Below, in pieces: positions 17,679 to 27,233 of a stretch of 64,000 bases of DNA. The notes beneath the pieces were generated by a model that saw nothing but the letters and a program-made list of their open reading frames with translations, was not told the DNA's origin and made no database searches. A program made the position numbers and the translations under genes. The DNA is taken from assembly GCA_963742035.1 (NCBI GenBank), contig CAVUKH010000005.1, forward strand, positions 76,710 through 140,709, given 5' to 3'. The DNA is from Bog-473 sp963742035 (GTDB taxonomy: Bacteria; Actinomycetota; Acidimicrobiia; Acidimicrobiales; RAAP-2). Positions within the stretch are counted from its first letter, which is position 1. Every line of letters begins with the position of its first letter.

Positions 17679-18284
17679 TTGGCCGCGACCGGGCGATTCG
17701 TCGACCTGACCTCCAAAATCATCTCGCTCCACGAGATGCTCGATGCAGCGGGTGTGACCCACCAGTTCGGGGGCGCCATCGCCCTCGCCTGGTACCGCAA
17801 CCCACGGGCCACGACCGATATCGACGTCAACCTGACCCTGCCACCCGACGCGGCCGAGCCGATACTGCTGATGCTGGCCCGGCTGGGCGTCACGGTCGCA
17901 GTAGAGGACCGGGAGCTCATTGCGGTCGACGGGCAGGCCAGGCTGGACTGGGGCGGTTCCTTTCTCGACGTGTTCTTCGCCACCATGGATCTGCACTTCG
18001 AGATGGCGGAGTACGCCCGCGTGGTCCGCTTCGGTGCCGTGGACATTCCGATCCTGGCTCCCGAGGACCTCATCATCTGCAAGGCGGTCTTCAACCGCCC
18101 CAAGGACTGGCTGGACATTGAGGAGATGCTGCGCTGGGGCACGAAGGTGGACGCCGACCGGGCGCTCGGCTGGGTGGGCGTGCTCCTCGGTCCGGAGTCC
18201 GAGGAGTACGCCCGCCTGCACGAGGTGTTGTTCGCCGAGGCGGCGGGCCCTCCGGATCCGAGCCACCTGAGCCGCTCCGAGTAG
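17679..18284 (+). CDS. Nucleotidyltransferase-fold protein (AbiEii/MNT-like)
   Basis: About 201 residues from TTG 17679, with GGGCGG about eight bases upstream. The N-terminal half shows the nucleotidyltransferase signature GGAIALAWYRNPRATTDIDV: a GG turn followed by the DxD metal-binding pair. A second acidic strand is LDVFFATMD. The C-terminal half, with LAPEDLIICKAVFNRPKDWL, fits the conserved Lys and DWxD pattern of AbiEii-related and MNT-domain families. Such proteins act as AMP/GMP-transferring toxins or antitoxins, or resistance enzymes; the exact role is not determinable. It follows the small basic protein closely, an arrangement suggestive of a toxin-antitoxin or Abi pair. A strong hairpin terminates the unit. 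Confidence 0.7.
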   Translation: MAATGRFVDLTSKIISLHEMLDAAGVTHQFGGAIALAWYRNPRATTDIDVNLTLPPDAAEPILLMLARLGVTVAVEDRELIAVDGQARLDWGGSFLDVFFATMDLHFEMAEYARVVRFGAVDIPILAPEDLIICKAVFNRPKDWLDIEEMLRWGTKVDADRALGWVGVLLGPESEEYARLHEVLFAEAAGPPDPSHLSRSE

Positions 18285-18296
18285 GCCGCGCCGAAA

Positions 18297-18328
18297 GGCT
18301 CTCTAATCGACGCGCCAATTAGAGAGCC
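18297..18328 (+). terminator. Hairpin after nucleotidyltransferase gene
   Basis: A perfect 11-base inverted repeat, GGCTCTCTAAT (18297-18307) and ATTAGAGAGCC (18318-18328), with a 10-base loop, starting 13 bases past the stop. No T-run follows on the plus strand, so it is an atypical intrinsic terminator or a protein-binding palindrome. Its AT-richer stem stands out against the GC-rich surroundings. Confidence 0.6.
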
Positions 18329-18422
18329 TCGCCGCGCCGATCACGGAGCCCCATCGACCGTCGACGGGCCCTGCGACGGGCCCAATTGGGACGGCCCCGT
18401 CCAGGCCCGTAGCATCCCGTCC

Positions 18423-19619
18423 ATGGCAGAACTCATACGCATGGGCGACGACGGCACGCTCCAGGTCCCCGACGAGCCCATCATTCCCTTCATTGAGGGC
18501 GACGGTACGGGGGTCGACATCTGGCCCGCCGCCAAGCTGGTCCTCGATGCCGCCGCCGCCAAGCACGGCCACAAGGTCGCCTGGAAGGAGGTGCTGGCCG
18601 GCCAGAAGGCGTTCGACGAGACGGGCGACTGGCTGCCCGACGAGACGGTCGACACCTTCCGCTCGCACCTGATCGGGATCAAGGGCCCGCTCACCACGCC
18701 GGTCGGTGGCGGGATCCGCTCGCTCAACGTGGCGCTGCGCCAGATCCTCGACCTCTACGTCTGCCTGCGGCCGGTGCGCTGGTTCACCGGCGTGCCGTCG
18801 CCGGTGGTCCATCCCGAGCTGGTCGACATGGTCATCTTCCGGGAGAACACCGAGGACGTCTACGCCGGCTACGAGGTGCAGTCCGGCACCCCCGAGGCCG
18901 AGCAGCTCGCCACCTACCTTCGCAACGAGATGGGCTGGCCCATTCGGGAGCTCTCGGGCATCGGCATCAAGCCGATCTCGCCGATGGGGTCCAAGCGCCT
19001 CATCCGCGCCGCCATCGAGTACGCGCTCGACCGCAAGCGCGAGTCCGTCACGCTGGTGCACAAGGGCAACATCCAGAAATTCACCGAGGGTGCGTTCCGC
19101 GAGTGGGGCTACGACCTCGTGCGCGAGGAGTTCGCCGACGTCGCCGTCGGCTGGGACGACTGCGACGGCAAGCCGGGGGAGAAGCTCCTGGTCAAGGACA
19201 CCATCGCCGACATCACGCTGCAGCAGGTGCTGACCCGGCCGTCGGACTTCGACGTCATCGCCACCACGAACCTCAACGGCGACTACCTCTCCGACGCCCT
19301 GGCGGCCCAGGTCGGTGGCATCGGCATCGCGCCGGGAGCCAACATCAACTACGTGAGCGGCCACGGGATCTTCGAGGCCACCCACGGCACGGCGCCGAAG
19401 TACGCCGGGCAGGACAAGGTGAACCCGGGCTCGGTGCTCCTCTCGGGCGTGCTGATGTTCGAGCACATCGGGTGGAACAACGCCGCGGCCGACATCGTCC
19501 AGGCGCTCGAGGCCACCATCGCCGACAAGGTGGTGACCTACGACTTCGCCCGGCTGATGGACGGTGCCACCGAGGTCAAGTGCTCCGAGTTCGCCTCGGC
19601 CATCGTCGACCGCCTGTAA
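18423..19619 (+). CDS. icd: Isocitrate dehydrogenase (NADP-type)
   Basis: Oxidatively decarboxylates isocitrate to 2-oxoglutarate in the TCA cycle. About 398 residues. Substrate-site segments are IKGPLTTPVGGGIRSLNVAL (phosphate/isocitrate Ser and Arg) and FRENTEDVYAGYE. The cofactor site HGTAPKYAGQDKVNPGS carries the Lys-Tyr pair that favours NADP. It starts at ATG 18423 and is followed 58 bases later by mdh, so two TCA dehydrogenases are adjacent. Confidence 0.94.
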   Translation: MAELIRMGDDGTLQVPDEPIIPFIEGDGTGVDIWPAAKLVLDAAAAKHGHKVAWKEVLAGQKAFDETGDWLPDETVDTFRSHLIGIKGPLTTPVGGGIRSLNVALRQILDLYVCLRPVRWFTGVPSPVVHPELVDMVIFRENTEDVYAGYEVQSGTPEAEQLATYLRNEMGWPIRELSGIGIKPISPMGSKRLIRAAIEYALDRKRESVTLVHKGNIQKFTEGAFREWGYDLVREEFADVAVGWDDCDGKPGEKLLVKDTIADITLQQVLTRPSDFDVIATTNLNGDYLSDALAAQVGGIGIAPGANINYVSGHGIFEATHGTAPKYAGQDKVNPGSVLLSGVLMFEHIGWNNAAADIVQALEATIADKVVTYDFARLMDGATEVKCSEFASAIVDRL

Positions 19620-19677
19620 CCGAATCCCAGAAACTGTCGTCGGACAAGCACGACTGTCGGAAAGGACCACACCCTCC

Positions 19678-20673
<996 letters not shown>

Positions 20674-20804
20674 CACCCCCGGTACGATGCAGGCTTGATC
20701 CCAGCCCGCCTGCCCGGCCAGGCCGCCTTCCGGCGGCGCGATGCACCAGGAATTCCCGGCTGCCGTCATCGGCTGTTCGCGACCGTGAAACCCCAGCGAA
20801 ACAG

Positions 20805-22475
20805 ATGCCTGGCACCCTGAGGGCTGTGGGAGACCTCTTCGACGGCTACGGCGCGTCCGCTCGTGGGCTGACCGAGGCCGCATTCGACGAGATGGTCGGC
20901 CACGACGACACGGCCCGGGTGCCCTACGCCGCCGTGGCGTCCTCGCTGGCCCAGATGGGTCCCGAGGACGTCTCGGCCCGTGCCTCCCGGCTGGCCCGGG
21001 CCTTCATGGACCAGGGCGTCACCTTCGACCTGGACGGTGAGGAGCGGCCGTTCCCCCTCGACGTCGTGCCCCGGATCTTCACCGGTAGCGAGTGGTCCAA
21101 GGTGGCGGCGGGGGTGGTCCAGCGCGTCAGGGCCCTCGAGCTCTTCCTGGCCGACGTCTACGGCGCGGCGCGCATCGTCAGCGACGGGCTCATCCCGCAC
21201 GAGGTCATCACGAGCTCGCCCGGGTTCGTGCGGGCGGCCTACGGCTACTCGCCCCCCAACGGTGTGCGCATCCACGTGGCGGGCATCGACGTCATCCGCG
21301 ACGAGGACGGCGAGTTCCGGGTGCTGGAGGACAACCTCCGGAGCCCGTCGGGTGTGAGCTACGTGCTGGCCAACCGCGCCGCCATGGCGCGGGTGCTGCC
21401 CGAGCTTTTCTGGGGCCAGCCCATTCAGATGGTCACCGACTACCCGGCTCGCCTGATCAACGCGTTGCGGCGTGCCGCCCCGGCATCGGTGCAGGACCCG
21501 ACCGTGGTCGTGCTCACCCCCGGCGTGCACAACTCGGCGTTCTACGAGCACGCCCTGTTGGCGCGTCTCATGGGCGTACACCTCGTGGAGGGGCGTGACC
21601 TCGTCTGCCACGGTACCGACGTCTTCCTCCGTACCACGGAGGGCGAGGTGCCGGTGCACGTGATCTACCGCCGCATCGACGACGAGTTCCTCGACCCGCT
21701 GCAGTTCCGCCCCGAATCGTTGGTGGGCTGCCCGGGCATTGTGAACGCGGCGCGGGCCGGGCGGGTGACGATCGCCAACGGCGTGGGCAACGGGGTCGCC
21801 GACGACAAGCTCGTCTACACCTACGTCCCGGCCATGATCCGCTACTACCTCGGCGAGGATCCCATCCTCCAGAACGTCGAGACGATGCACCTCGTCGACA
21901 ATGCCGTGCGCAAGGATGCACTGGCCCGCCGCAGCGATCTGGTCTTCAAGCGGGTCGACGGCTCCGGCGGCAAGGGACTGGTGATCGGCCCGTCGGCGAC
22001 CGGAGCCGAGCTCGACGAGCTGGCGCTCGAGGTGGAAGCGGACCCACGTCACTGGATCGCCCAGCGCGTCGTCGCCCTCTCGACGTCGCCCACTTGGGTG
22101 GACAACACCATGGTGCGCCGGCACGTCGACCTGCGGCCGTTCGCGGTCAACGACGGCGAGGACGTGTGGGTGCTGCCGGGGGGCTTGACCCGGGTCGCCC
22201 TCGGCGAGGGCAGCCTCGTGGTCAACTCCAGCCAGGGCGGTGGCTCGAAGGATACGTGGGTAGTCGGCGGCGGTCTCTCCATGCCCGTGCTCCCCCCGCG
22301 CCAGGTCGCACCGTTCCAGGCCGGACCGCCCATGGACGTCGGGCCGGCATCCGACGGCGAGCTCGGGGTGCAACAGCAGCAGCAACAGCAGAGTCAGTTG
22401 GGACAACAGCAACAGCAACAGCAACAGAGCCAACCAGGGCACCAGCAACAGCAACGTGGCGGGTCATGCCCGTGA
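20805..22475 (+). CDS. Circularly permuted ATP-grasp type 2 protein with polyglutamine tail
   Basis: Member of the CP_ATPgrasp_2 (DUF404/DUF407) family, predicted ATP-dependent carboxylate-amine ligases. About 556 residues from ATG 20805 (GTG 20826 is an alternative). Family markers are FPLDVVPRIFTGSEW, VLEDNLRSPSGVSYVLANR (~residue 172), VIYRRIDDEFLDPL and the glycine-rich ATP loop FKRVDGSGGKGLVIGP (~380). The conserved domain ends near NSSQGGGSKDTWV. An extra ~70-residue tail follows, ending in three glutamine runs (7, 8 and 4 Q). First gene of the conserved ATP-grasp / alpha-E / transglutaminase operon; the alpha-E start lies inside its last codons. Substrate unknown; peptide or gamma-glutamyl-type ligation has been proposed for the family. 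Confidence 0.88.
   Translation: MPGTLRAVGDLFDGYGASARGLTEAAFDEMVGHDDTARVPYAAVASSLAQMGPEDVSARASRLARAFMDQGVTFDLDGEERPFPLDVVPRIFTGSEWSKVAAGVVQRVRALELFLADVYGAARIVSDGLIPHEVITSSPGFVRAAYGYSPPNGVRIHVAGIDVIRDEDGEFRVLEDNLRSPSGVSYVLANRAAMARVLPELFWGQPIQMVTDYPARLINALRRAAPASVQDPTVVVLTPGVHNSAFYEHALLARLMGVHLVEGRDLVCHGTDVFLRTTEGEVPVHVIYRRIDDEFLDPLQFRPESLVGCPGIVNAARAGRVTIANGVGNGVADDKLVYTYVPAMIRYYLGEDPILQNVETMHLVDNAVRKDALARRSDLVFKRVDGSGGKGLVIGPSATGAELDELALEVEADPRHWIAQRVVALSTSPTWVDNTMVRRHVDLRPFAVNDGEDVWVLPGGLTRVALGEGSLVVNSSQGGGSKDTWVVGGGLSMPVLPPRQVAPFQAGPPMDVGPASDGELGVQQQQQQQSQLGQQQQQQQQSQPGHQQQQRGGSCP
22371..22454 (+). repeat. CAG/CAA repeat encoding polyglutamine
   Basis: A mixed CAA/CAG tract that reads as 7 Q, SQLG, 8 Q, SQPGH, 4 Q in the frame of the ATP-grasp protein. 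It is an interrupted trinucleotide repeat of a kind prone to slippage, and very unusual in a genome this GC-rich. Confidence 0.9.
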
Positions 22476-23416
22476 CCCGCGCCCTCCTGAGCCGGGTGGC
22501 CGAGTCCATCTTCTGGGTGGGCCGCTACGTCGAGCGGGCAGAAGGCACGGCGCGCATCCTCGACGTCTCGGTGTACCAGGCCCTCGAGCAGAGCGATGTC
22601 GAGGGCTCGCACGCGGCCCGGCGGCTGCTGGCCGTCATGGGCCTGCCCGACTCGGGGACCGAGACGCTGTGGCAGGCGACCGAACGGTTGGCCACCGACC
22701 CCACGAGCCGGTCGTCCATCGCCGGCGCCCTGGCGGCGGCCCGGGAGAACACGCGCGCCGTCCGTCACGTCGTGCCGGTGGAGTTCTGGGAGCACATCAA
22801 TGCCACCTGGGCCGAGCTCCCGTTGCGCTGGGAGACGGGTCGACAGGCGGGCCCCGCGTTCTACCTCTCCTTCGTGAAGACGCAGTGCGCAGGCATGATG
22901 GGCCTGGCCGACACCATGATGAGTCGGGACCAGACGTGGCTCTTCTTCACCCTGGGCCGCTGCCTCGAGCGCACCGACGTGGTGGCCCGTCAGCTGGCCA
23001 CCGTGGCGTTCGACGAGGTGTTCGACAGCGGTCTCGTCATGCTGCTGCGCTCCTGCGGAGGCTACGAGCCCTATCTGCGTCTGTCCCAGGGGGTGGTGGA
23101 GCCCGGCCGCGTCCTGGACTTTCTCCTGCGCGACCGTCTCTTCCCGCGCTCCGCCTTCGCCTCGCTCACGCTGGCGGAGGAGTGCCTCGACCAGATCAAC
23201 GCCGGACGCGAGGGCGCATGGGACGACGCACGCGGGCTGGTCGGTCTGGCCCGGGCCGAACTGGAGTACTCGGCTCCTGCCACGTTGTCGCGCGGTCTGG
23301 AGACCCGGCTCGAACGCCTGCAGGCCTCCATCTCCTCGGTGAGCGACGCGGTGACGCGGCGCTATTTCGCCCAGGACCTCCCGATGCAGTGGCGGCAGGG
23401 GGGTGGGGGCGGATGA
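22466..23416 (+). CDS. Alpha-E domain protein (DUF403)
   Basis: About 316 residues, all-alpha. The family start is clear: LLSRVAESIFWVGRYVERAEG. Other conserved pieces are FYLSFVKTQCAGMMGLADTM, FFTLGRCLERTDVVARQL and FPRSAFASL. It has no known enzymatic residues. Alpha-E proteins are encoded with CP-ATP-grasp and transglutaminase genes across actinobacteria and proteobacteria, and are thought to assist that pathway. ATG 22466 lies ten bases before the ATP-grasp stop, and the gene ends overlapping the transglutaminase start. Confidence 0.88.
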   Translation: MPVTRALLSRVAESIFWVGRYVERAEGTARILDVSVYQALEQSDVEGSHAARRLLAVMGLPDSGTETLWQATERLATDPTSRSSIAGALAAARENTRAVRHVVPVEFWEHINATWAELPLRWETGRQAGPAFYLSFVKTQCAGMMGLADTMMSRDQTWLFFTLGRCLERTDVVARQLATVAFDEVFDSGLVMLLRSCGGYEPYLRLSQGVVEPGRVLDFLLRDRLFPRSAFASLTLAEECLDQINAGREGAWDDARGLVGLARAELEYSAPATLSRGLETRLERLQASISSVSDAVTRRYFAQDLPMQWRQGGGGG

Positions 23417-24255
23417 GCCGCACGGACGGCTGGCGGCTACGTGTCGCCCACGAGACGCGCTTCGACTACGACGCCCCGGCACGGGCCTCGTACAACGAGC
23501 TCCGGCTGACCCCGCGCACCGAGCTGCGCCAGACCGTGCTCGAGACGAGGGTCGTGACACTGCCACCGGCTCCCCAGTATTCGTATCTCGACTACTGGGG
23601 CACCAACGTGGTGGCCTTCAACGTGGACCGGGGTCACGAGGTGCTGTCGATCACGGGAACCTCGCTCGTCGACACCCAGAACTCCAGCGAGCCCGAGGAC
23701 TGCACATGGGAGGACGTGTCCGACGCGTCCATGACGATGGCCGACCACCTCGCACCGAACCTCTACACCGCGCCCGGGCCCGAGTTGTCGAAGATCGCCG
23801 ACGGACTGCGCGCCGACCGTCCGCTCGAGACGGCACGGCGCATCATGGCCGCGACGCACGAGTCGTTGCGCTACGTGCGCGGTGTGACCTCGGTGCACAC
23901 CTCCGCCGACGAGGCCTACGCCGACGGGGCCGGTGTCTGTCAGGACTTCGCCCACCTCGCCTTGGCCCTCACCAAGTCGGTCGGGCTGCCCTCGCGCTAC
24001 GTGTCGGGCTATTTCCACCCGGAGGCGGACGCCGCCATCGGCGAGGAGATCACGGGGGAGAGCCACGCCTGGGTCGAGGTGTGGACGGGCCGCTGGTGGG
24101 CCTTCGACCCGACGAACGACTGCCCGGTGGGGGAGCGCCACGTCGCCGTCGGGCGCGGCCGCGACTACGGCGACGTCCCACCGGTCAAGGGCATTTACGC
24201 CGGCAACGCCGAGAACACCATGCGGGTCGCCGTGCGGATGGCGAGGGTCCATTGA
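23413..24255 (+). CDS. Transglutaminase-like cysteine protease family protein
   Basis: About 280 residues: a bacterial transglutaminase N-terminal beta domain (VAHETRFDYDAPARASYNEL) and a transglutaminase core. The catalytic triad is visible: Cys176 in GAGVCQDFAHL, His218 in ESHAWVEVW and Asp232 in FDPTND. Such proteins either cross-link glutamine and lysine side chains or hydrolyse peptide/isopeptide bonds. ATG 23413 overlaps the alpha-E stop, so the three genes are translated as a unit. The upstream ATP-grasp protein ends in polyglutamine, a possible acyl-donor substrate. Confidence 0.9.
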   Translation: MSRTDGWRLRVAHETRFDYDAPARASYNELRLTPRTELRQTVLETRVVTLPPAPQYSYLDYWGTNVVAFNVDRGHEVLSITGTSLVDTQNSSEPEDCTWEDVSDASMTMADHLAPNLYTAPGPELSKIADGLRADRPLETARRIMAATHESLRYVRGVTSVHTSADEAYADGAGVCQDFAHLALALTKSVGLPSRYVSGYFHPEADAAIGEEITGESHAWVEVWTGRWWAFDPTNDCPVGERHVAVGRGRDYGDVPPVKGIYAGNAENTMRVAVRMARVH

Positions 24256-24298
24256 GCGCGGTGGACCGGGACTGACCCGGGAGGCGGGTGGTGGCTGC

Positions 24299-24964
24299 GT
24301 GCTGACCAGAATGCGGATATGGCTGCCCGATGCGCCGGGTGTCCTGGGCGCCGTGGCGGCGGAGATCGGGGCCGTCCACGGCAACGTCGTCGGACTCGAG
24401 GTGCTCGAGCGCGAGGCAGGAGTGGCGATCGACGAGCTCGTCGTCGAGCTGCCCGACGACCCCGGTGCGGTCGAAGCCGCCTGTCGGGGCGTGCGCAACG
24501 TCCCGGGGGCGGGTGTGGAAGAGGTGACCGAGCTGACGACCGAGGCGAAGGACCGGGAGGACACCGTCCTCGCCGCGGCCGCCGGGATCCTGCAGGCCGG
24601 CACCGCGGGGGCCGCCATGAACGCCCTGACGGGCCACCTGATCGCGCTGTTCGACCTGACCTGGTTGGCGCTGGCGGACGACCAGCTGGCGAGCTTCGCC
24701 GAGGTGTACGGCGACGTCCCTTCCGTGCAGTGGGTGGCCGCCTTCGCGGAGGGGTCGCGCAGCGGCGCCGACCCGGCCAACGACACGACCGGATCGGGCG
24801 TGTTCATTGAGGCCGTTCCGGACACCGGCTTCACCGTCTGCGGGGGGCGCCCCGCCCCCATCAGGCGCCGGGAGCGGCACGAGATCGCGCTCCTCGTCAT
24901 GGTCGCGTCGCGCTTCATGGACGCGCTGGCCGGCCGGGTCGTCGCCGAGCCGGCCACCGGGTGA
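24299..24964 (+). CDS. ACT-domain-containing regulatory-type protein
   Basis: About 221 residues from GTG 24299 (ATG 24311 is possible). The N-terminal ~75 residues form an ACT domain: MRIWLPDAPGVLGAVAAEIG with GNVVGLEVLE and ELVVELPDDPGAVEAAC. The remainder is unassigned; it contains an Ala-rich helix and a late SGVFIEAVPDTGF strand. ACT domains usually bind amino acids. It lies 43 bases after the transglutaminase gene, so may be co-transcribed. A neighbouring short imperfect repeat (about 25018-25070) separates it from the next gene. Confidence 0.7.
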   Translation: MLTRMRIWLPDAPGVLGAVAAEIGAVHGNVVGLEVLEREAGVAIDELVVELPDDPGAVEAACRGVRNVPGAGVEEVTELTTEAKDREDTVLAAAAGILQAGTAGAAMNALTGHLIALFDLTWLALADDQLASFAEVYGDVPSVQWVAAFAEGSRSGADPANDTTGSGVFIEAVPDTGFTVCGGRPAPIRRRERHEIALLVMVASRFMDALAGRVVAEPATG

Positions 24965-25077
24965 GCCGCGGGCGCCCCCGCCTGCCGTCACGAACGCGCC
25001 GCCGACCAGCCGACGAGATGACCACGTGAGGACCACGTGAGGACCACGGCCTGAGGACTACGGCCTAAGGTCCGAGG

Positions 25078-26151
25078 ATGCTGCGTGTCGGCTTCGTCGG
25101 GTCCGGTCTCATCGCGTGGGCCCACGGCCTCAGCCTCAAGGCCCTGATCGACGGAGGTGTCGTCGATGCGGCGATCGTGGCGGTCCACGACCAGCGTGAG
25201 CGCCGCGCCCGCGGCTTTGCCGAGGCGCTGGGTGGTGAGGACGTGGCGGTCGTGAGCGACGCCGCCGAGGTGGCCCGGCGGTGCGATGCCGTCTGGGTCT
25301 GTACACCGACCTCGGCGCATCGGGCCGGGGTGGACGAGGCCCTTGCCGCGGGGCGAGCCGTGTTCTGCGAAAAACCGCTCGACGTGGACCTGGCGCGCGC
25401 GACGCAGCTGGTCGACGAGGTTGCCGCGTCCGGTGTGGCCAGCCAGAGCGGGCTGGTGCTGCGGAGTGCACCGGTCTTTCGGGGTCTGCGCGACCTCGTT
25501 CAGGGCGGGACGATGGGTGCGCCGATGGCCGCCGTCTTCCGCGACGACCAGTACTTCCCCATTCAGGGCACCTACGCCTCGCAGTGGCGGGCCGACGTCT
25601 CCCAGGCGGGCGGCGGGTGCCTGATTGAGCACTCGATCCACGATCTCGACATCCTCCGATTTTGCTTCGGTGATGTGGACTCGGTTGTGGCCCGGACGGC
25701 CAACCATGCCGGACATCCGGGCGTGGAAGACCTGGCTGCCGTCACCCTGTCCATGGCTTCGGGGTTCGAGGCACAGCTCACGAGCGTGTGGCACGACATC
25801 ATGAGCCGCGGCTCGACGCGTCGACTGGAGGTCTTCTTCCGCCAGGGCATGGTCTGGCTCGACGACGAGTTCCGTGGACCGCTCCACATGCAGACAAGCG
25901 AGGGCACCGAGGTCCGGGACTGCCCATCGCCGCCATGGGTGGACGCGCTCCCGCTGGCCGACGACGAGGTCGGGCTGGCCGTGCGCGCCTACGTCGAGGC
26001 CGACCGGGCCTTCATCGATGCGGTGACGGGCGGCCAGCGTCCCGAGCCGGGACTCGACATCGCGCTCGAGGCCCACCGCCTCGTCGACGCCGCCTACCGC
26101 TCTGCGGCCGACGGCGGAGTGCCGATCCCCGTCCGCTCGACTCAAGGATGA
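25078..26151 (+). CDS. Gfo/Idh/MocA family oxidoreductase
   Basis: NAD(P)-dependent sugar or cyclitol dehydrogenase family, about 357 residues. The N-terminal Rossmann fold is RVGFVGSGLIAWAHGLSLKA. The family hallmark VFCEKPLDVDL (EKP motif with catalytic Lys) is present. The C-terminal domain has GGGCLIEHSIHDLDILRF, whose His-Asp pair is typical of the second catalytic motif. Substrate cannot be told. It is preceded by four imperfect copies of a GAGGACCACG-type repeat. Confidence 0.88.
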   Translation: MLRVGFVGSGLIAWAHGLSLKALIDGGVVDAAIVAVHDQRERRARGFAEALGGEDVAVVSDAAEVARRCDAVWVCTPTSAHRAGVDEALAAGRAVFCEKPLDVDLARATQLVDEVAASGVASQSGLVLRSAPVFRGLRDLVQGGTMGAPMAAVFRDDQYFPIQGTYASQWRADVSQAGGGCLIEHSIHDLDILRFCFGDVDSVVARTANHAGHPGVEDLAAVTLSMASGFEAQLTSVWHDIMSRGSTRRLEVFFRQGMVWLDDEFRGPLHMQTSEGTEVRDCPSPPWVDALPLADDEVGLAVRAYVEADRAFIDAVTGGQRPEPGLDIALEAHRLVDAAYRSAADGGVPIPVRSTQG

Positions 26152-26347
26152 ATTCGAGGCCGGCGCGCCTCATCCCGAAGTCGGAGGCGCCCAGTCGAAA
26201 GACCTGATGAGCTGGGAGAACGTCCCAAGCTACTCGCCGGGGGACGCCTGGACGGGCTCGCTACCATGAGCCGCAGCGGCGCCGGTCGGCGGACCGCCCG
26301 ACGTTCCCCGACGGAGCGGGACATCGAGACAAGGAGACCACCAGAGC

Positions 26348-27136
26348 GTGCGCACGCTGCGCAGAGTGTTCACCCAGCAGCCGTTGGCGGCGAAGGTGCC
26401 CGAGGTCACCGTGCTCTTCTGGGTGATCAAGATCTCGACGACCGCGGCCGGCGAGGCCATCTCGGACATGTTCGTCACGAGAAAGCAGCTCGGCTTCGTC
26501 GTCGAGGTGTCCGCGTTCTGTCTCGCCCTCGTCCTGCAGTTCGCGTCCCGGCGCTACTCGGCGATCACGTATTGGTTCCTCGCGCTGGCCATCGCCACAG
26601 CCGGCACCGGTGTCGCCGACACGATGCACCTGGTCTTCGGGATGCCCTATGCCGTGACGTCGTTGTTCTGGCTGGTGGTCCTCGGGGTGGTCTTCTTCCT
26701 CTGGAACCGGAGCGAGCACACGCTCGACATCCACAGCATCACGACGAGCCGGCGCGAGAAGTACTACTGGTGCGTCGTCTTCGCCACCTTCGCCCTCGGG
26801 ACGGCCGTGGGTGACTTCGCCGCCACCACGCTCGGGTTGGGCTACCTCGCGTCGGCCATCCTCTTCTGTGGCGTCATCCTCATCCCGTGGGCCGGCTGGC
26901 GGCTGCTCAAATGGAACAGCATCTTCGCCTTCTGGTTCGCCTACGTCATCACCCGCCCGATCGGCGCGTCCTTCGCGGACTACGTCAGCAAGGGTCACAA
27001 CCTGAGCGGCGCCAACTTCGGGGACTGGCAGACGGCGCTGCTGATGACATCCGTCGTCGTGATTCTGGTCGCCTACACCGCGGTGGCCCGATACGACATT
27101 CAGTCGCCCGACATCGAGATTGCCGGAGGCACCTGA
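26348..27136 (+). CDS. COG4705-like multi-pass membrane protein
   Basis: About 262 residues, eight or so TM helices. Start GTG 26348 has AAGGAGA about ten bases upstream. Four internal pieces share a T-x-x-G-x-x-x-x-D pattern: TTAAGEAISD, TAGTGVADTMH, TAVGDFAATT and RPIGASFADY, suggesting internal duplication. The opening KVPEVTVLFWVIKISTTAAG is characteristic of the COG4705 family of uncharacterised membrane proteins. Function unknown. Upstream 26152-26347 holds no gene. Confidence 0.75.
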   Translation: MRTLRRVFTQQPLAAKVPEVTVLFWVIKISTTAAGEAISDMFVTRKQLGFVVEVSAFCLALVLQFASRRYSAITYWFLALAIATAGTGVADTMHLVFGMPYAVTSLFWLVVLGVVFFLWNRSEHTLDIHSITTSRREKYYWCVVFATFALGTAVGDFAATTLGLGYLASAILFCGVILIPWAGWRLLKWNSIFAFWFAYVITRPIGASFADYVSKGHNLSGANFGDWQTALLMTSVVVILVAYTAVARYDIQSPDIEIAGGT

Positions 27137-27233
27137 ACGGCGGGTCCCGTGAGATCGGGCGTTGCCGGCCCCGCGCCACGGTCCGGGGGAGCGAAAGTCC
27201 GGTCTCGGGCACAAGCTGCATAAGGTGCCGGCC

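Noticed and set aside
22371..22454. Reading the CAG/CAA tract as an Ala/Thr repeat in the alpha-E frame
   Set aside because: The upstream ATP-grasp domain runs into the tract in the glutamine frame, and the alpha-E start lies after it.
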